Below are positions 51,220 through 63,235 of a stretch of DNA of 64,000 nt, piece after piece. This stretch comes from Sphingopyxis macrogoltabida (GTDB lineage: Bacteria; Pseudomonadota; Alphaproteobacteria; Sphingomonadales; Sphingomonadaceae). The position numbers and the translations under genes were made by a program. The stretch covers positions 3,348,501-3,412,500 of the forward strand of contig NZ_CP009429.1 in assembly GCF_001314325.1 (NCBI RefSeq), written 5' to 3'. How positions within the stretch are numbered: the stretch's first letter is position 1; each line of letters begins with the position of its first letter. Under the pieces are notes generated by a model. It worked only from the letters and a program-made list of their open reading frames with translations, searched no databases and was not told the origin of the DNA.

Positions 51220-52932
51220 CTACGCGACCGCCTCCGCGGCATATTCTTCGCGATATTGACTGCGCAAAGTGACCTTGTCGATCTTTTCGCTGCCCAGCTT
51301 GGGCAGCGCCGCGTTCGACATCCAGATCTTGTACGGCACCTTATAGGGGGCAAGCCGCGCGCTGAGGAACGAACACATATCCTCCGCAGTCACCGTGCTG
51401 CCGGGTTTCATCCAGACGACCGCACCGACAACCTCGCCGAGCCGTTCGTCGGGCAGCCCGAAGACGGCGCATTCGTTCGCCTCGGGATGTTCGTAGATCG
51501 CCGCCTCGACCTCCTGACAACTGATATTCTCGCCGCCGCGGATGATGATGTCCTTCTTGCGGTCGACGATGAACAGATAGCCGTCTTCGTCGAGGTAACC
51601 GAGATCGCCGGTGCGGAAATAGCCATTGTCGAAGAAGGCCGCCTTCGTCGCCGCTTCGTTGTTCCAATAGCCTTCGAAATTGGCGATCGACCGGATACAC
51701 ACCTCGCCGACCTGCCCTTGCGCAAGGGCATTGCCATTGTCGTCGAGGATCGCAAGGTCGACGAGCGGTTTCGACGCCGGCCCCGTCGACAGCGGCTTGG
51801 CGAGGTAGTTTTCGTTGATGATGCCGCAACCGACCGCATTGGTTTCGGTAAGCCCGTAACCGAGCAGCGGCTTGGCGTCGCCCATCTCTTCCGACAGGCG
51901 CTTCACATGCTCGGGCGGACGCGGCGCGCCGCCGCCGGCGTAGCTCTTGCACGTCGACAGGTCGTAATTCTTGCGGTTCGGATGGGTGAGAATTTCGTAG
52001 CTCATCAACGGCACGCCGACGAAATAGTTGCACTGCTCGTCCTGGATCAGCCGCATCGCTTCCTCGGCATTCCATTTGGGCATCAGGACGAGTTTGCGCC
52101 CCAGGGCGAAGCTTTGCAGGAACACCGGGATTTCGGCGGTGACGTGGAACAAGGGGGTGCAGATCAGCGTCGCCGGCTGGATGTCCGACATCAGCCCTTC
52201 TTCGGTCAGCAAATGGACGATGCTCGCCGTCTGCGTCACATAGTTGAAGATCCCCTGCACCACCGCGCGATGACGCGAATAGGCGCCCTTCGACTGGCCG
52301 GTCGATCCCGAGGTGAAGAGGATCGTCGCCAGATCGTCGCCGGTGAGGACGGGAAGCACGGTGTCGGCGCTGCCGCCGGCGTCGGTGATCGGGGCGATCG
52401 CCTTGTCGATCGGCTGCGCGATGTCGAGCGTGACGACCTTCGCGCCGTGGCTGATGCCCGGTTCCTCGAGCCGCGCCGCGCGCTGGACGTCGGCGATGAC
52501 GAGTTTCGTCTCGCTGTCGTCGATCCCCGCCGCAAGTTCGCCGCCCTGCCACCAGCCGTTGAGCAAAGTGGCGCAACCGCCGGCGAGCAGCACGCCGATA
52601 TAGGTGACGCACCAGGCGTTGGCGTTGCGCATCGCGATGCCGACGCGGTCGCCGCGCTGGACGCCATAGCCTTCGATCAGTCCGGCCGCGACCTTGCGCG
52701 CGGCGGCATAGACCTGGCTAAACGACAGCCGTTCGTCGCCCTCGACCAGAAAGGTCGCATCGCCATGCTGCGCGGAAAAATAGGCAACATAATCGGCAAG
52801 GTTGGTCGGCGCATTGACAATAAAGGGCAGCTCGCGTCCGAAACGTTCGATGGATCCGACCTGGATCGGCCCGCCCGGACCGGTGATCAGATTATAGGCG
52901 GCGTCCAGGCGCAAATCGAGCGCGGATGGCAT
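51220..52932 (-). CDS. Class I adenylate-forming acyl-CoA synthetase
   Basis: 570 residues. It activates a carboxylic acid as acyl-AMP and then acyl-CoA. Motifs in order are the P-loop [36 protein letters not shown], the hinge region [15 protein letters not shown] and the catalytic Lys region [11 protein letters not shown]. The substrate (fatty or aromatic acid) is not readable. AGGAG lies 9 bases before the ATG. It is divergent from lgt (78 bases between starts) and ends just before the inverted repeat. Confidence 0.92.
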   Translation of the reverse strand: MPSALDLRLDAAYNLITGPGGPIQVGSIERFGRELPFIVNAPTNLADYVAYFSAQHGDATFLVEGDERLSFSQVYAAARKVAAGLIEGYGVQRGDRVGIAMRNANAWCVTYIGVLLAGGCATLLNGWWQGGELAAGIDDSETKLVIADVQRAARLEEPGISHGAKVVTLDIAQPIDKAIAPITDAGGSADTVLPVLTGDDLATILFTSGSTGQSKGAYSRHRAVVQGIFNYVTQTASIVHLLTEEGLMSDIQPATLICTPLFHVTAEIPVFLQSFALGRKLVLMPKWNAEEAMRLIQDEQCNYFVGVPLMSYEILTHPNRKNYDLSTCKSYAGGGAPRPPEHVKRLSEEMGDAKPLLGYGLTETNAVGCGIINENYLAKPLSTGPASKPLVDLAILDDNGNALAQGQVGEVCIRSIANFEGYWNNEAATKAAFFDNGYFRTGDLGYLDEDGYLFIVDRKKDIIIRGGENISCQEVEAAIYEHPEANECAVFGLPDERLGEVVGAVVWMKPGSTVTAEDMCSFLSARLAPYKVPYKIWMSNAALPKLGSEKIDKVTLRSQYREEYAAEAVA

Positions 52933-53009
52933 CGGGCATCTCTCCTCTTGGTCTCGCTCGCCTTACCCCCTATGGGGAAGGCCTCTCCTGGGGAAGGGTC
53001 CGAGACTTT

Positions 53010-53885
53010 ATGTTTCTTTTTGCAACCTTAGCCGAAGCAACGCAATATGTGAACTTTCACGACCTGATGGGCGAGAATAGCGAGATTGCGTTCAGCGTCT
53101 TCGGCCTCCCCATCCGCTGGTATGCGCTGGCGTATCTGGCCGGGATTTTCGTCGGTTACTGGTATCTGCTGAAGCTGATCGCGCAGCCCGGCGCGCCGAT
53201 GGCGCGGCGTCACGCCGACGACATGATCTTCTACGCGATGCTCGGGATCATCCTCGGCGGCCGGCTGGGTTATGTCCTGTTCTACAACCTCGGTTCCTAT
53301 CTGAACGACCCGCTGTCGATCTTCAAATTGTGGGACGGCGGCATGTCGCTCCACGGCGGGGTCATCGGTGTTTTGACGGCGATCTGGTATGTGACCCGCA
53401 AGGAAAAGCTGAGCTTCCTGCGTTTTTGCGACTATATCGCGTGCGTCGTCCCCTTTGGCCTCTTCTTCGGCCGCCTTGCCAATTTCGTGAACGGCGAACT
53501 GTGGGGCCGCGCGACGACGGTGCCGTGGGCGATCATCTTTCCGGACAGCGGTACGCTGGACCCGCGCCACCCCAGCCAGCTTTACGAAGCCGGGCTCGAG
53601 GGTATCGTCATGTTCGCGATTCTCGCCTTCTGCTTCTGGCGCACCGACGCGCGCTACAAGCCCGGCTTCCTGTTCGGGCTGGCGGCGATCATCTATGGCC
53701 TCAGCCGCTTCGCGGTCGAGTTCGTGCGCGAACCCGACGTCCAGCTCGGCACCTTGTCGTGGGGGCTGACGATGGGCCAGACGCTGACCGTCCCGATGCT
53801 CGTCGCCGGCGTGTGGCTGGTCGCGACCGCCAAGGGGCGCCGCCAGCGGATCGAACCGGTCGCGGGAACCGACAGCATTGCGTGA
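53010..53885 (+). CDS. lgt: Prolipoprotein diacylglyceryl transferase
   Basis: 291 residues, about seven membrane segments. It transfers diacylglycerol from phosphatidylglycerol to the lipobox Cys of prolipoproteins. The Lgt signature is [14 protein letters not shown], with [18 protein letters not shown] and HPSQLYEA as further motifs. The ATG at 53010 has AAGGG upstream; an ATG at 53067 is also possible. It is first in an operon with midA, overlapping it by 8 bases. Several lipoproteins in this window (TadD, the CpaD-position protein, Mla lipoprotein) depend on it. Confidence 0.95.
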   Translation: MFLFATLAEATQYVNFHDLMGENSEIAFSVFGLPIRWYALAYLAGIFVGYWYLLKLIAQPGAPMARRHADDMIFYAMLGIILGGRLGYVLFYNLGSYLNDPLSIFKLWDGGMSLHGGVIGVLTAIWYVTRKEKLSFLRFCDYIACVVPFGLFFGRLANFVNGELWGRATTVPWAIIFPDSGTLDPRHPSQLYEAGLEGIVMFAILAFCFWRTDARYKPGFLFGLAAIIYGLSRFAVEFVREPDVQLGTLSWGLTMGQTLTVPMLVAGVWLVATAKGRRQRIEPVAGTDSIA

Positions 53886-54948
53886 CGGACGGCCGGGCCC
53901 CGCCGATCTGATGATCCAGATCGCGGCGGCGCGGGCGATGACGGTCGCCGATTATATGGCGGCGGCGAACGCGCATTATTATGCGACGCGCGATCCGCTC
54001 GGCACCGCAGGCGACTTCACCACCGCCCCCGAAATCAGCCAGATGTTCGGTGAACTGATCGGCATCTGGATCGCCGACCTGTGGATGCGCGCCGGCAGCC
54101 CCGCCTTTCGCTACGTCGAACTCGGCCCCGGGCGCGGCACGCTCGCTGCCGATGCGCTCCGTACGATGGAACGCTTCGGCTGTGCGCCGCAGGGGGTCCA
54201 CCTCGTCGAGACGAGCCCGGTGCTGCGCGCTGCGCAATCCGCCCGCTTGCCCGCCGCCGTCCACCATGACGATATCGCCGACCTGCCCGACGATGCACCG
54301 CTGATCATCGTCGCGAACGAGTTTTTCGATGCGTTGCCGATCCATCAATATGTCCGGACAGCGGACGGTTGGCGCGAGCGTCACGTCGAGCGCCACCACG
54401 GTCATCTCGTGCCGGTACCCGGCGATGTCCCGGCCGACGAGGCGGTTCCCGTCGTGCTGCGCCAGCAAGGCGATGGCACGATCGTCGAGACCGCGCCCGC
54501 CTCTGCCGCGATCATGCAGGCGTGCGCTTTCCGCCTAGCGCGGCAGGGCGGCGCGATGCTCGTCATCGACTATGGTCATAGCGGCCCCGCGGCGGGCGAT
54601 ACGCTGCAGGCGGTCAAGGCGCACCGCTTCGCCGATCCGTTCGCCGATCCGGGCGAGGTCGACCTGACCGCGCATGTCGATTTCACCCCCCTCGCAGATA
54701 CCGCCAAGAGCGCCGGGGTGCGTGTCGCCGGGCCCGTCGGGCAGGGCGACTGGTTGCGCCGGCTCGGTATCGACGCACGCGTCGCAGCGCTCGCCGCAGC
54801 GGCGCCCGGTCGCGCCGACGAGCTTGCGGGCCAGCGCGACCGGCTCGTCGATGCAGACGCGATGGGCGCGTTGTTCAAGGCCATGGCGCTCTACGCCCCG
54901 CAATGGCCGCACCCCGAAGGCTTTGACGCAAGCGAAGAGGCAATATGA
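53878..54948 (+). CDS. MidA-family SAM-dependent methyltransferase (DUF185)
   Basis: 356 residues if read from TTG at 53878; ATG at 53911 is the alternative. Homologs of NDUFAF7/MidA methylate an Arg of the NADH dehydrogenase 49-kDa-type subunit during complex I assembly. Visible motifs are [34 protein letters not shown], the SAM site [14 protein letters not shown], and [13 protein letters not shown]. It overlaps lgt at its start and the GNAT gene at its end. Confidence 0.88.
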   Translation: MRDGRPGPADLMIQIAAARAMTVADYMAAANAHYYATRDPLGTAGDFTTAPEISQMFGELIGIWIADLWMRAGSPAFRYVELGPGRGTLAADALRTMERFGCAPQGVHLVETSPVLRAAQSARLPAAVHHDDIADLPDDAPLIIVANEFFDALPIHQYVRTADGWRERHVERHHGHLVPVPGDVPADEAVPVVLRQQGDGTIVETAPASAAIMQACAFRLARQGGAMLVIDYGHSGPAAGDTLQAVKAHRFADPFADPGEVDLTAHVDFTPLADTAKSAGVRVAGPVGQGDWLRRLGIDARVAALAAAAPGRADELAGQRDRLVDADAMGALFKAMALYAPQWPHPEGFDASEEAI

Positions 54949-55463
54949 CGAAGATAACTCCCGCCGCCGACGCCGATGTCGGCGAACTGACACTGTTCGC
55001 GAGCCAGACCTTCACCCATACGTTCGGGCATATCTATGACCCCGCCGATCTGTCGGCCTTCCTCGCAGGATGGAACCCGCCCGAAAAGCTGCGCGCGCAA
55101 ATCGCCGATCCGGCGTGGGCGATCGCGCTGGCCCATGGTGATGACGGCGCGATCGCCGGTTTCATCAAGATGGGCCCGCTTGATTTCGACCTGCCCGAAG
55201 GCCAGCCGGGCGACGATGCGGCCGAGCTTCACCAGCTTTATGTCGGCCCGGCGGCGCAGGGCACGGGCATCGCCGCGGCGCTGATGGACTGGGGCATTGC
55301 CTGGGCGCGCGAGCGCGCAGCGATCCTGTATCTGTCGGTGTTCACGGAGAACGCCCGCGCTCAGGCTTTCTACCGCCGCTATGGCTTCGTCGACGTCGGC
55401 CGCAACGCCTTTCGCGTCGGCAACCATATCGACGAAGACCGCTTCTTCAGGCTCGACCTGTGA
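54945..55463 (+). CDS. GNAT-family N-acetyltransferase
   Basis: 172 residues. The GNAT acetyl-CoA site is seen as LYVGPAAQGTGIAAALMDW, followed by LSVFTENARAQAFYRRYGF. The acceptor is unknown. It is coupled by 4-base overlaps to midA (ATGA) and pgeF (GTGA), in the middle of a compact operon where midA and pgeF are commonly direct neighbours. Confidence 0.9.
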   Translation: MTKITPAADADVGELTLFASQTFTHTFGHIYDPADLSAFLAGWNPPEKLRAQIADPAWAIALAHGDDGAIAGFIKMGPLDFDLPEGQPGDDAAELHQLYVGPAAQGTGIAAALMDWGIAWARERAAILYLSVFTENARAQAFYRRYGFVDVGRNAFRVGNHIDEDRFFRLDL

Positions 55464-56221
55464 CCGCCCCTTTCGAAACCGCATCCTCGCTAGGCAGCGT
55501 CCCGCACGGCTTCTTCGGCCGCCGCGGCGGCGTGTCGACAGGCGACCTCGCTTCGCTCAACTGCGGCCTCGGTTCGGGGGACGATCCGGCACTGATCGCC
55601 GAGAACCGGCGGCGGGCCACTGAAGCAGTGCTGCCCGGTGCGGCGCTCACCGGCCTCTATCAGGTGCATGGAAATCGCTGCATTATCATTGATAAAGGCA
55701 GCGACCTTGCTACACGACCCGAAGCCGATGCGCTCGCCAGCAAAACGCCCGGCATCCTGCTCGGCATCCTCACCGCCGACTGCGTACCGGTGCTGTTCGC
55801 CGACCGCGAAGCCGGCGTCGTCGGCGCCGCGCACGCAGGGTGGAAGGGCGCGATCGCCGGGGTGACCGATGCGACGCTCGACGCGATGGAAAGCCTCGGC
55901 GCCCGCCGCGAGGACATCGCCGTCGCAATAGGCCCGTGCATCGGCCGCGCCTCCTACGAAGTCGACGACGGCTTCGTGCAGCGCTTTCTTGCCGACGATC
56001 CGGCCAACGAGCGGTTCTTCGCCGCCGGTCGCGCCGACCATGCAATGTTCGACATCGCCGCCTATGTCGCGGCGCGGCTCGCCGCGGCCGGGTTGACGCG
56101 AATTGCCATCGGCGGACAGGATACTTATGCCGATGCCGAAAGCTGGTTCAGCTATCGCCGGGCGTGCCATAAAAATGAAAACAGCTATGGCCGCCAACTA
56201 TCGGTAATCGGGCTGAGATAA
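55460..56221 (+). CDS. pgeF: Peptidoglycan editing factor/laccase-domain protein PgeF (YfiH)
   Basis: 253 residues. The YfiH family removes misincorporated residues from peptidoglycan precursors and has been reported to oxidise polyphenols and act on purine nucleosides. The zinc/copper ligands are in LYQVHGNR, LTADCVPVLF and GAAHAGWKGA. The start is GTG at 55460, overlapping the GNAT stop. It lies 18 bases before the MFS gene. Confidence 0.92.
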   Translation: MTAPFETASSLGSVPHGFFGRRGGVSTGDLASLNCGLGSGDDPALIAENRRRATEAVLPGAALTGLYQVHGNRCIIIDKGSDLATRPEADALASKTPGILLGILTADCVPVLFADREAGVVGAAHAGWKGAIAGVTDATLDAMESLGARREDIAVAIGPCIGRASYEVDDGFVQRFLADDPANERFFAAGRADHAMFDIAAYVAARLAAAGLTRIAIGGQDTYADAESWFSYRRACHKNENSYGRQLSVIGLR

Positions 56222-56239
56222 GATAAAACGGGGGAAGCG

Positions 56240-57523
56240 ATGAAGGCCTTGGCGATACCACGCAAGCGGCTGGTTTCGATCATCGGCGGCTCGGCTGGCA
56301 ATCTCGTCGAATGGTACGACTGGTTCGCTTATGCCGCCTTCGCCATCTATTTCGCCCCGGTCTTCTTTCCCAAAGCCGATCCCACCGCGCAGCTCCTGAA
56401 CTCGGCCGCGATTTTCGCAGTCGGTTTCGTCATGCGGCCGATCGGCGCGTGGGTGATGGGGCGCTTCGCCGACACGCGTGGGCGCAAGGCAGGATTGTCG
56501 CTGTCGGTGGCGCTGATGTTCAGCGGATCGATGCTGATCGCGGTGGCGCCGACCTATGCGACTGCAGGGCTGCTCGGTCCCGCGACGCTGCTAATCGCGC
56601 GCATGTTGCAGGGCCTGTCGCTCGGCGGCGAATATGGCGCCAGCGCGACCTATTTGTCGGAAATGGCGCCGCGCGAGCATCGCGGTTTCTGGGCGAGCTT
56701 CCAATATATGACCCTTTGCGGCGGCCAACTCTGCGCGATCTTCGTCGCCGTGGTGTTGCAGGGCTTCCTGACCGAGGCCGAACTCACCGCATGGGGCTGG
56801 CGTATCCCGTTCGTCATCGGCGCACTGCTCGCGCTCGGCGTCTATCTGCTGCGCCGCAATCTCGCCGAAACCCCGTCGTTCGAGAATCAGGCGGTCGACC
56901 GCCCGGTTTCGACCGCAAAGCTGCTGTGGACCGAACACCGCCGTGAAAGCATCCTTGTCGGCATGCTGTCGGCGGGCGGCGGCCTCGCCGCCTATACCTA
57001 CACCAGCTACATGCAGAAATTCCTCTACAACACAGTGGGTTTCGACAAGGCGACCGCGACCTATATCATCGCCGCCGCGCTGCTGTGGTTCACCGCGATG
57101 CAGCCGGTGTTCGGCGCACTGGCCGACAAATTCGGGCGCAAGCCGATGCTGCTGCTGTTCGGCATCGGCGGCGCAATCGCGGCGGTGCCGACATTCATGA
57201 CGCTGGAGACGGTGACCTCGCCGGTCGTCGCCGCGCTGCTCATCATGATCCCGCTGACGCTGCAGAGCGGCTACAGCGCGAACAATGCGCTGGTGAAGGC
57301 CGAGCTCTTCCCGGCGCATATCCGGGGCCTCGGCGTCGCCCTTCCCTATGCGATCGGCAATGCGATGTTTGCAGGGACGCTCGAAATCGTCGCGCTCGGC
57401 CTGAAGGACGCGGGCATCGAGCGGGTCTTCTATTTCTACGTTGCTTTCGTCATCGCGATGGCGGGCGTTGCGACCCTGCTCCTCCCCGAAACTCGTGAGC
57501 GGAGCCTGATCGTCGAAGATTGA
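56240..57523 (+). CDS. MFS transporter, metabolite:H+ symporter type
   Basis: 427 residues with about twelve membrane segments. The N-terminal GNLVEWYDWFAYAAFAIYF is the signature of the MHS family (KgtP, ProP, ShiA), and GRFADTRGRKAG is the MFS motif A in loop 2-3. The substrate is probably an organic acid or osmolyte; it cannot be read from sequence. The start at 56240 follows GGGGGAAGCG. Last gene of the lgt operon. Confidence 0.9.
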   Translation: MKALAIPRKRLVSIIGGSAGNLVEWYDWFAYAAFAIYFAPVFFPKADPTAQLLNSAAIFAVGFVMRPIGAWVMGRFADTRGRKAGLSLSVALMFSGSMLIAVAPTYATAGLLGPATLLIARMLQGLSLGGEYGASATYLSEMAPREHRGFWASFQYMTLCGGQLCAIFVAVVLQGFLTEAELTAWGWRIPFVIGALLALGVYLLRRNLAETPSFENQAVDRPVSTAKLLWTEHRRESILVGMLSAGGGLAAYTYTSYMQKFLYNTVGFDKATATYIIAAALLWFTAMQPVFGALADKFGRKPMLLLFGIGGAIAAVPTFMTLETVTSPVVAALLIMIPLTLQSGYSANNALVKAELFPAHIRGLGVALPYAIGNAMFAGTLEIVALGLKDAGIERVFYFYVAFVIAMAGVATLLLPETRERSLIVED

Positions 57524-57593
57524 TCCGCGCAATATAGTATCAAAGGAAACCGGGACCGCTATAAGGGCTGCATCCACTGAACGGAGCATCCCC

Positions 57594-58882
<1,289 letters not shown>

Positions 58883-58886
<4 letters not shown>

Positions 58887-59608
58887 TGCCTGCGCTTCGT
58901 GCGCCAATCGACCACCTGCCAGCCCATTTGCGGCGCCAGCCGCTTGAGCTTGCGCGACGGTGTTGTCGCCACCCCCTCGTCGGCGAAGTGCAGCATCGGG
59001 TGATCGGAGACATGGTCCGAATAGGCGCGGATATGCGCGGCATCGCGGGTGATCGCATTGCGTTCGAGCCAGTCGGAGATGCGCGCGAACTTCGCCTCGC
59101 CATAGCAATTGTCGCCGGACAGTCGCGCGTGGATATGGTCGGCGCCATCGGGCTCGTCGAGCTGCGTCGCCAGCACGTCGTCGATGCCCAGCCGCGCCGC
59201 GATCGCATCGACATAAAGGTGGAAGGATGCTGTCGCGAGGAGCAGGCGGTACCCCGCCTCGCGGTCGGCGGCGATCTGTTCGAGCGCGGCCGAATGCAGA
59301 CCGCGCGCAATCACCTTGTCGGCATAGCTTTCGGCAAGCGGGGCGATTTCAGAGCGGCGGAAGCGCTTGCCGACGAGCAGGCGAAGATTGATCGCCTTGA
59401 GCCGCGACCGGTCGATCAGGCGCGCCGCATAGGCCAGCCCGGCGAGCCCGACGACGGGCAGGAGCAACAGCCGCCATTGCTGGCGCCGCTGCGCGACATG
59501 CATCAGGAAACCGCTGTAGGTGCCCGACCGCGTGATCGTCCGGTCCATGTCGTACATCGCGACGCGATGGGTGTAGTCGATCGTCGGGGCAGGCGGCGGC
59601 GCTTCCAT
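58883..59608 (-). CDS. HAD-IB family phosphatase
   Basis: 241 residues, phosphoserine-phosphatase-like. HAD motif I is YDMDRTIT with D20 (nucleophile) and D22, motif II is LATASF, and motifs III/IV are GDNCYGEAK and YSDHVSDHPML. A hydrophobic stretch RLLLLPVVGLAGLAY near residues 46-60 could associate with the membrane. The substrate is unknown. It is divergent from mlaE, with 89 bases between the starts. Confidence 0.87.
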
Positions 59609-59697
59609 TCCGTCGCTCTAGCCGCTGGCTGCGCGGCGGCCAAGAGGGCGGGATTCGCTTGCCGTGCCAAGGCAAATAATACAGGGTCGCCCGCAAG

Positions 59698-60804
59698 ATG
59701 GTGGCCAAGGCTGATTTTGAATATGATGAGGGGACCGGCGGCGCCGATGTGCGCTTTTCGGGGCGCCTGACCCTCGCGCGGCTGAACGACCTGCCCGCCC
59801 GGCTCGAGGCGATCGGGCCGATCGCGACGCTCGACCTGTCGCGAATCGACCGCATCGACACCGTCGGGGCGTGGATCGTGACGCGCACGGTCAATGAACA
59901 TGGTGCCAAAGTCACCGGGGCGAGCGAAGAAGCCCAGCGGCTGCTCGACGCACTGGCCGACGACAAGAGCGAATATCGCGTCCATCGCGACCGCCGCTCG
60001 CCGCTGATCCGCATGCTCGAACAGGTGGGTACTGCGAGCGTCGCGGTGTGGCACGAACTGCTCGGCATCATCGGCTTTTTCGGCGCGATGATCATCGCGC
60101 TCGGCACCCAGATCAGGGCGCGGCGGCGGCTGCGCTGGAACGCCATCGTCACCCGTTTCCAGACCGTCGGGGTCGACGCGCTTCCCATCATCGGCCTGAT
60201 GACCTTCCTGATCGGGATCGTCATCGCGCAGCAGGGCGCCGTCCAGCTCCGCCAGTTCGGGCTGGAAGTGTTCACGATCAATCTTGTCGGCCGCGCCTCG
60301 ATCCGCGAACTCGGCCTGCTGATGACCGCGATCATGGTCGCCGGCCGGTCGGGATCGGCCTTTGCGGCGCAGATCGGCACGATGAAACTGACCGAGGAGA
60401 TCGACGCGATGCGCACCATCGGCGTCTCGCCGATGGAAGCGATCGTCTTGCCGCGCGTCGCGGCCGCCACCATCCTGATGCCGCTACTTGGCTTTTATGC
60501 CAGCATCTGTGCCATCATCGGCGGCGGCGTCTTCTGCTGGATCGGGCTGGAAATCGCCCCGCTCACCTATATCCAGATGCTGCGCGATATCATCCCGATG
60601 ACCGATTTCTGGGCCATGCTGATCAAGGCGCCGGTGTTCGGGCTGCTGGTCGGCGTCACCGGCTGTTACGAAGGCATGCAGGTTCGCCAGAATGCCGAGG
60701 AAGTCGGCAAGCGGACGACGTCGGCCGTGGTCGCCGCGATTTTCCTCGTCATCGTCCTCGATGCCTTTTTCGCGGTCTTCTTCTCTTCGATCGGATGGAA
60801 TTGA
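59698..60804 (+). CDS. mlaE: MlaE-type ABC permease with N-terminal STAS domain
   Basis: 368 residues. An N-terminal STAS (MlaB-like) domain (about residues 8-95, LDLSRIDRIDTVGAWIV) is fused to the MlaE permease, which has about five membrane segments and the family blocks GRSGSAFAAQIGTMKLTEEIDAM and GCYEGMQV (first quoted by position, about 219-241). It moves phospholipids between inner and outer membrane. Its stop overlaps the mlaF start (TGATG). Confidence 0.93.
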   Translation: MVAKADFEYDEGTGGADVRFSGRLTLARLNDLPARLEAIGPIATLDLSRIDRIDTVGAWIVTRTVNEHGAKVTGASEEAQRLLDALADDKSEYRVHRDRRSPLIRMLEQVGTASVAVWHELLGIIGFFGAMIIALGTQIRARRRLRWNAIVTRFQTVGVDALPIIGLMTFLIGIVIAQQGAVQLRQFGLEVFTINLVGRASIRELGLLMTAIMVAGRSGSAFAAQIGTMKLTEEIDAMRTIGVSPMEAIVLPRVAAATILMPLLGFYASICAIIGGGVFCWIGLEIAPLTYIQMLRDIIPMTDFWAMLIKAPVFGLLVGVTGCYEGMQVRQNAEEVGKRTTSAVVAAIFLVIVLDAFFAVFFSSIGWN

Positions 60805-61682
60805 TGAGCGAAGAGATAAAGGAAGAGATTGCGGAAGAGCTGGCGGCGGCCGATGCGGTGCGCCCCGAAAAGTTCGAAAATGCCATCTGCATTCGCGGTC
60901 TCGTCAACAAATTCGGCGAGGCGGTGATTCACGACGGGCTCGACCTCGACGTGCGCTCGGGCGAGATATTGGGCGTGGTCGGCGGATCGGGCACCGGCAA
61001 GTCTGTGCTGATGCGCTCGATCATCGGCTTGCAGACCCCCGATGCCGGCGAGATCGAGGTTTACGGCAAGACGCTCGACACCATTGCCAATGAAGAGGAA
61101 TCACGCGACCTGCGGCGCCGCTGGGGCGTGATGTTTCAGGGCGGCGCGCTCTTCTCGACGCTGAGTGTCGCCGAGAATATCCAGGTGCCGCTGCGCGAAT
61201 ATTATCCGCGCCTCGACCAGCGCTTGCTCGACGAAATCGCCGCCTACAAGGTCGCGATGGTCGGCCTGCCGCCCGACGCCGGGCCCAAATATCCCGCCGA
61301 GCTGTCGGGCGGGATGGTCAAGCGTGCTGGCCTGGCGCGCGCCCTCGCGCTCGATCCAGCATTGCTTTTCCTCGACGAACCGACCGCCGGGCTCGACCCG
61401 ATCGGCGCGGCGAAATTCGACGAGCTGATCCGCGAACTCGCCGACACGATGGGGCTGACCGTCTTCCTGATCACCCACGACCTCGATTCGCTTTATGCGA
61501 CCTGCGACCGCGTCGCGGTGCTCGCCGAAAAGAAGGTGATCGCGGTCGGCACCATCCCGGAACTGCTTGCCACCGAGCATCCGTGGATACAGGATTATTT
61601 CAACGGACCGCGCGGCCGCGCTGCGGCGGGCGGGAACCAAACCGCGAAGAAAACCGTCTTGGGCGGCGATAGGAAAAGCTGA
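60804..61682 (+). CDS. mlaF: MlaF-type ABC transporter ATPase
   Basis: 292 residues. Walker A is GGSGTGKS at residues 60-67, the signature motif is LSGGMVKRAGLARAL, Walker B is LLFLDEPTAGLDP and the switch is ITHDLDS. It has an acidic N-terminal extension of about 24 residues and a C-terminal tail after EHPWIQDYFNGPRGR. It powers lipid transport through MlaE. Coupled at both ends by 1-base start/stop overlaps. Confidence 0.95.
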   Translation: MSEEIKEEIAEELAAADAVRPEKFENAICIRGLVNKFGEAVIHDGLDLDVRSGEILGVVGGSGTGKSVLMRSIIGLQTPDAGEIEVYGKTLDTIANEEESRDLRRRWGVMFQGGALFSTLSVAENIQVPLREYYPRLDQRLLDEIAAYKVAMVGLPPDAGPKYPAELSGGMVKRAGLARALALDPALLFLDEPTAGLDPIGAAKFDELIRELADTMGLTVFLITHDLDSLYATCDRVAVLAEKKVIAVGTIPELLATEHPWIQDYFNGPRGRAAAGGNQTAKKTVLGGDRKS

Positions 61683-62623
61683 TGGAAACACGCTCGAACA
61701 ACGTCCTCGTCGGCGCCTTCGTCCTCCTTTTCACGGCGGCACTCGCGTTTTTCGTCGTCTGGCTCGCCAACGACAGCGGCGGCGACAAGCGCGAATATGA
61801 CATCTTCTTCAAACAGTCGGTCGACGGGCTGAACAAGGGCGCGCAGGTGCAATTTTCCGGCGTCCCGGCGGGACAGGTGCGCGAAATCGCGCTGTGGCCC
61901 GACGACCCGCAATTCGTGCGCGTGCGCATCGAAGTGAACGAGAATGTCCCTGTGCTGCAGGGAACGACCGCGGCGCTCGAGGGCGTCGGCTTCACCGGCG
62001 TGTCGCAGATTTCGCTCGACGGCGCGGTCAAGGGTGCACCGCCGATCACCGACAAGGGCCCGGCGGGCAAGCCGGTGATCCCGACCCGCGTCGGCGGTCT
62101 CGGCGAACTGCTCAACACTGCACCGCAACTGCTGCAGCGGCTGTCGACGCTGTCCGAGCGGCTCGCCGAACTTGCCGACGACCGCAATCAGGAAAGCTTT
62201 GCCGCGATCCTCAAGAATGTCGAGCAGTCGACCGCGATCCTCGCGCGCAACGGCCCGGCGATCGAAAAGGCGCTCGCCGACACGCGGATCGCGATCCAGC
62301 AAACCGGCAACGCCGCCGAACAGATCGGCAATCTCGCCGCCTCGGCGCAGGGCACGATCGACCGCAACGTCGACCCGGCGATGGCCAATCTGCGCGACAC
62401 GCTGAAATCGGCGAGCGCGTCGATGGCGACGCTCGAAGCGGCCATCGCCGACGCCCGCCCCGGTCTCCAGACGTTCAGCGAAACCACCGTTCCCGAAGCC
62501 AATGCGCTGATCCGCGACCTCCGCCGCACTTCCTCGACGCTGTCCAGCCTGACCGACAAGCTCGACCAGCAGGGCGCCGGCGCCGTGATCGGCGGCAGCA
62601 AGCTGCCCGACTATAAACCATGA
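61682..62623 (+). CDS. mlaD: MlaD-type MCE-domain protein
   Basis: 313 residues. One N-terminal membrane helix (about residues 10-28) anchors the periplasmic MCE domain (KQSVDGLNKGAQVQFSGVPAG, about 40-115, quoted in part). A helical, coiled-coil-prone region with Ala-rich segments follows to about residue 290. MCE hexamers form the lipid tunnel. It overlaps mlaF by one base and the lipoprotein gene by four. Confidence 0.93.
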   Translation: METRSNNVLVGAFVLLFTAALAFFVVWLANDSGGDKREYDIFFKQSVDGLNKGAQVQFSGVPAGQVREIALWPDDPQFVRVRIEVNENVPVLQGTTAALEGVGFTGVSQISLDGAVKGAPPITDKGPAGKPVIPTRVGGLGELLNTAPQLLQRLSTLSERLAELADDRNQESFAAILKNVEQSTAILARNGPAIEKALADTRIAIQQTGNAAEQIGNLAASAQGTIDRNVDPAMANLRDTLKSASASMATLEAAIADARPGLQTFSETTVPEANALIRDLRRTSSTLSSLTDKLDQQGAGAVIGGSKLPDYKP

Positions 62624-63234
62624 GGACCCTGCTTATGCTCCGCCGCCTTCGCACCCTGCCGCTGCTCGTCCTCGGCGCTGCCTCGCTCTCGGCGTGCGTC
62701 AGTCTGGGCGGCAAGACGCCACCCTTCCTGCTGACCCTCGATGCTGCGGCCGCTCCCGTCGCCGGCGAAGCGCGCACGGCCAGCGAAGCCGCGACGCTGA
62801 CGATCCTGATCCCGACCGCGCCGCAGAAATTGCGCACGGTGCGCATTCCGGTGCAGCAGGACAATGCCAGCATTGCCTATGTGAAGGATGCGCAATGGGT
62901 CGAGGCGCCGCCGCGCCTGTTCCAGCGCCTCGTGTCCGAAACCGTCGCCGCGCGCACCTCGCGCGTCGTGCTCGACGAAGGGCAATATCTGACCGCGCCG
63001 GGCGACCAGCTCGCCGGGCAGCTCATGGAATTCGGCGTCGACGCAGCGACGAACGAGGCGGTCGTCGTCTATCAGGCGATGCTCGTCAACGCGGGCGGCA
63101 AGAGCGTTACCCAGCGCCGCTTCGAGGCGCGCGAACCGATCGGGAGCAAGGTCGAAGCGAAACCGGTCGGCGAGGCGCTCACCGCGGCGGCGAACAAGGT
63201 CGCGGTCGATATCGCGGGTTGGCTCGGCAGCTAA
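62620..63234 (+). CDS. ABC-type transport auxiliary lipoprotein
   Basis: 204 residues. The signal peptide ends in a lipobox LSAC (C26 or nearby), so it is anchored in a membrane. The mature part resembles the ABC_trans_aux/PqiC domain: RIPVQQDNASIAYVKDAQWVEAP, then RLFQRLVSE (first quoted in part). It replaces the MlaA/MlaC partners of enterobacteria as the outer-membrane-side component. Last gene of the Mla operon. Confidence 0.86.
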   Translation: MRTLLMLRRLRTLPLLVLGAASLSACVSLGGKTPPFLLTLDAAAAPVAGEARTASEAATLTILIPTAPQKLRTVRIPVQQDNASIAYVKDAQWVEAPPRLFQRLVSETVAARTSRVVLDEGQYLTAPGDQLAGQLMEFGVDAATNEAVVVYQAMLVNAGGKSVTQRRFEAREPIGSKVEAKPVGEALTAAANKVAVDIAGWLGS

Positions 63235-63235
63235 G

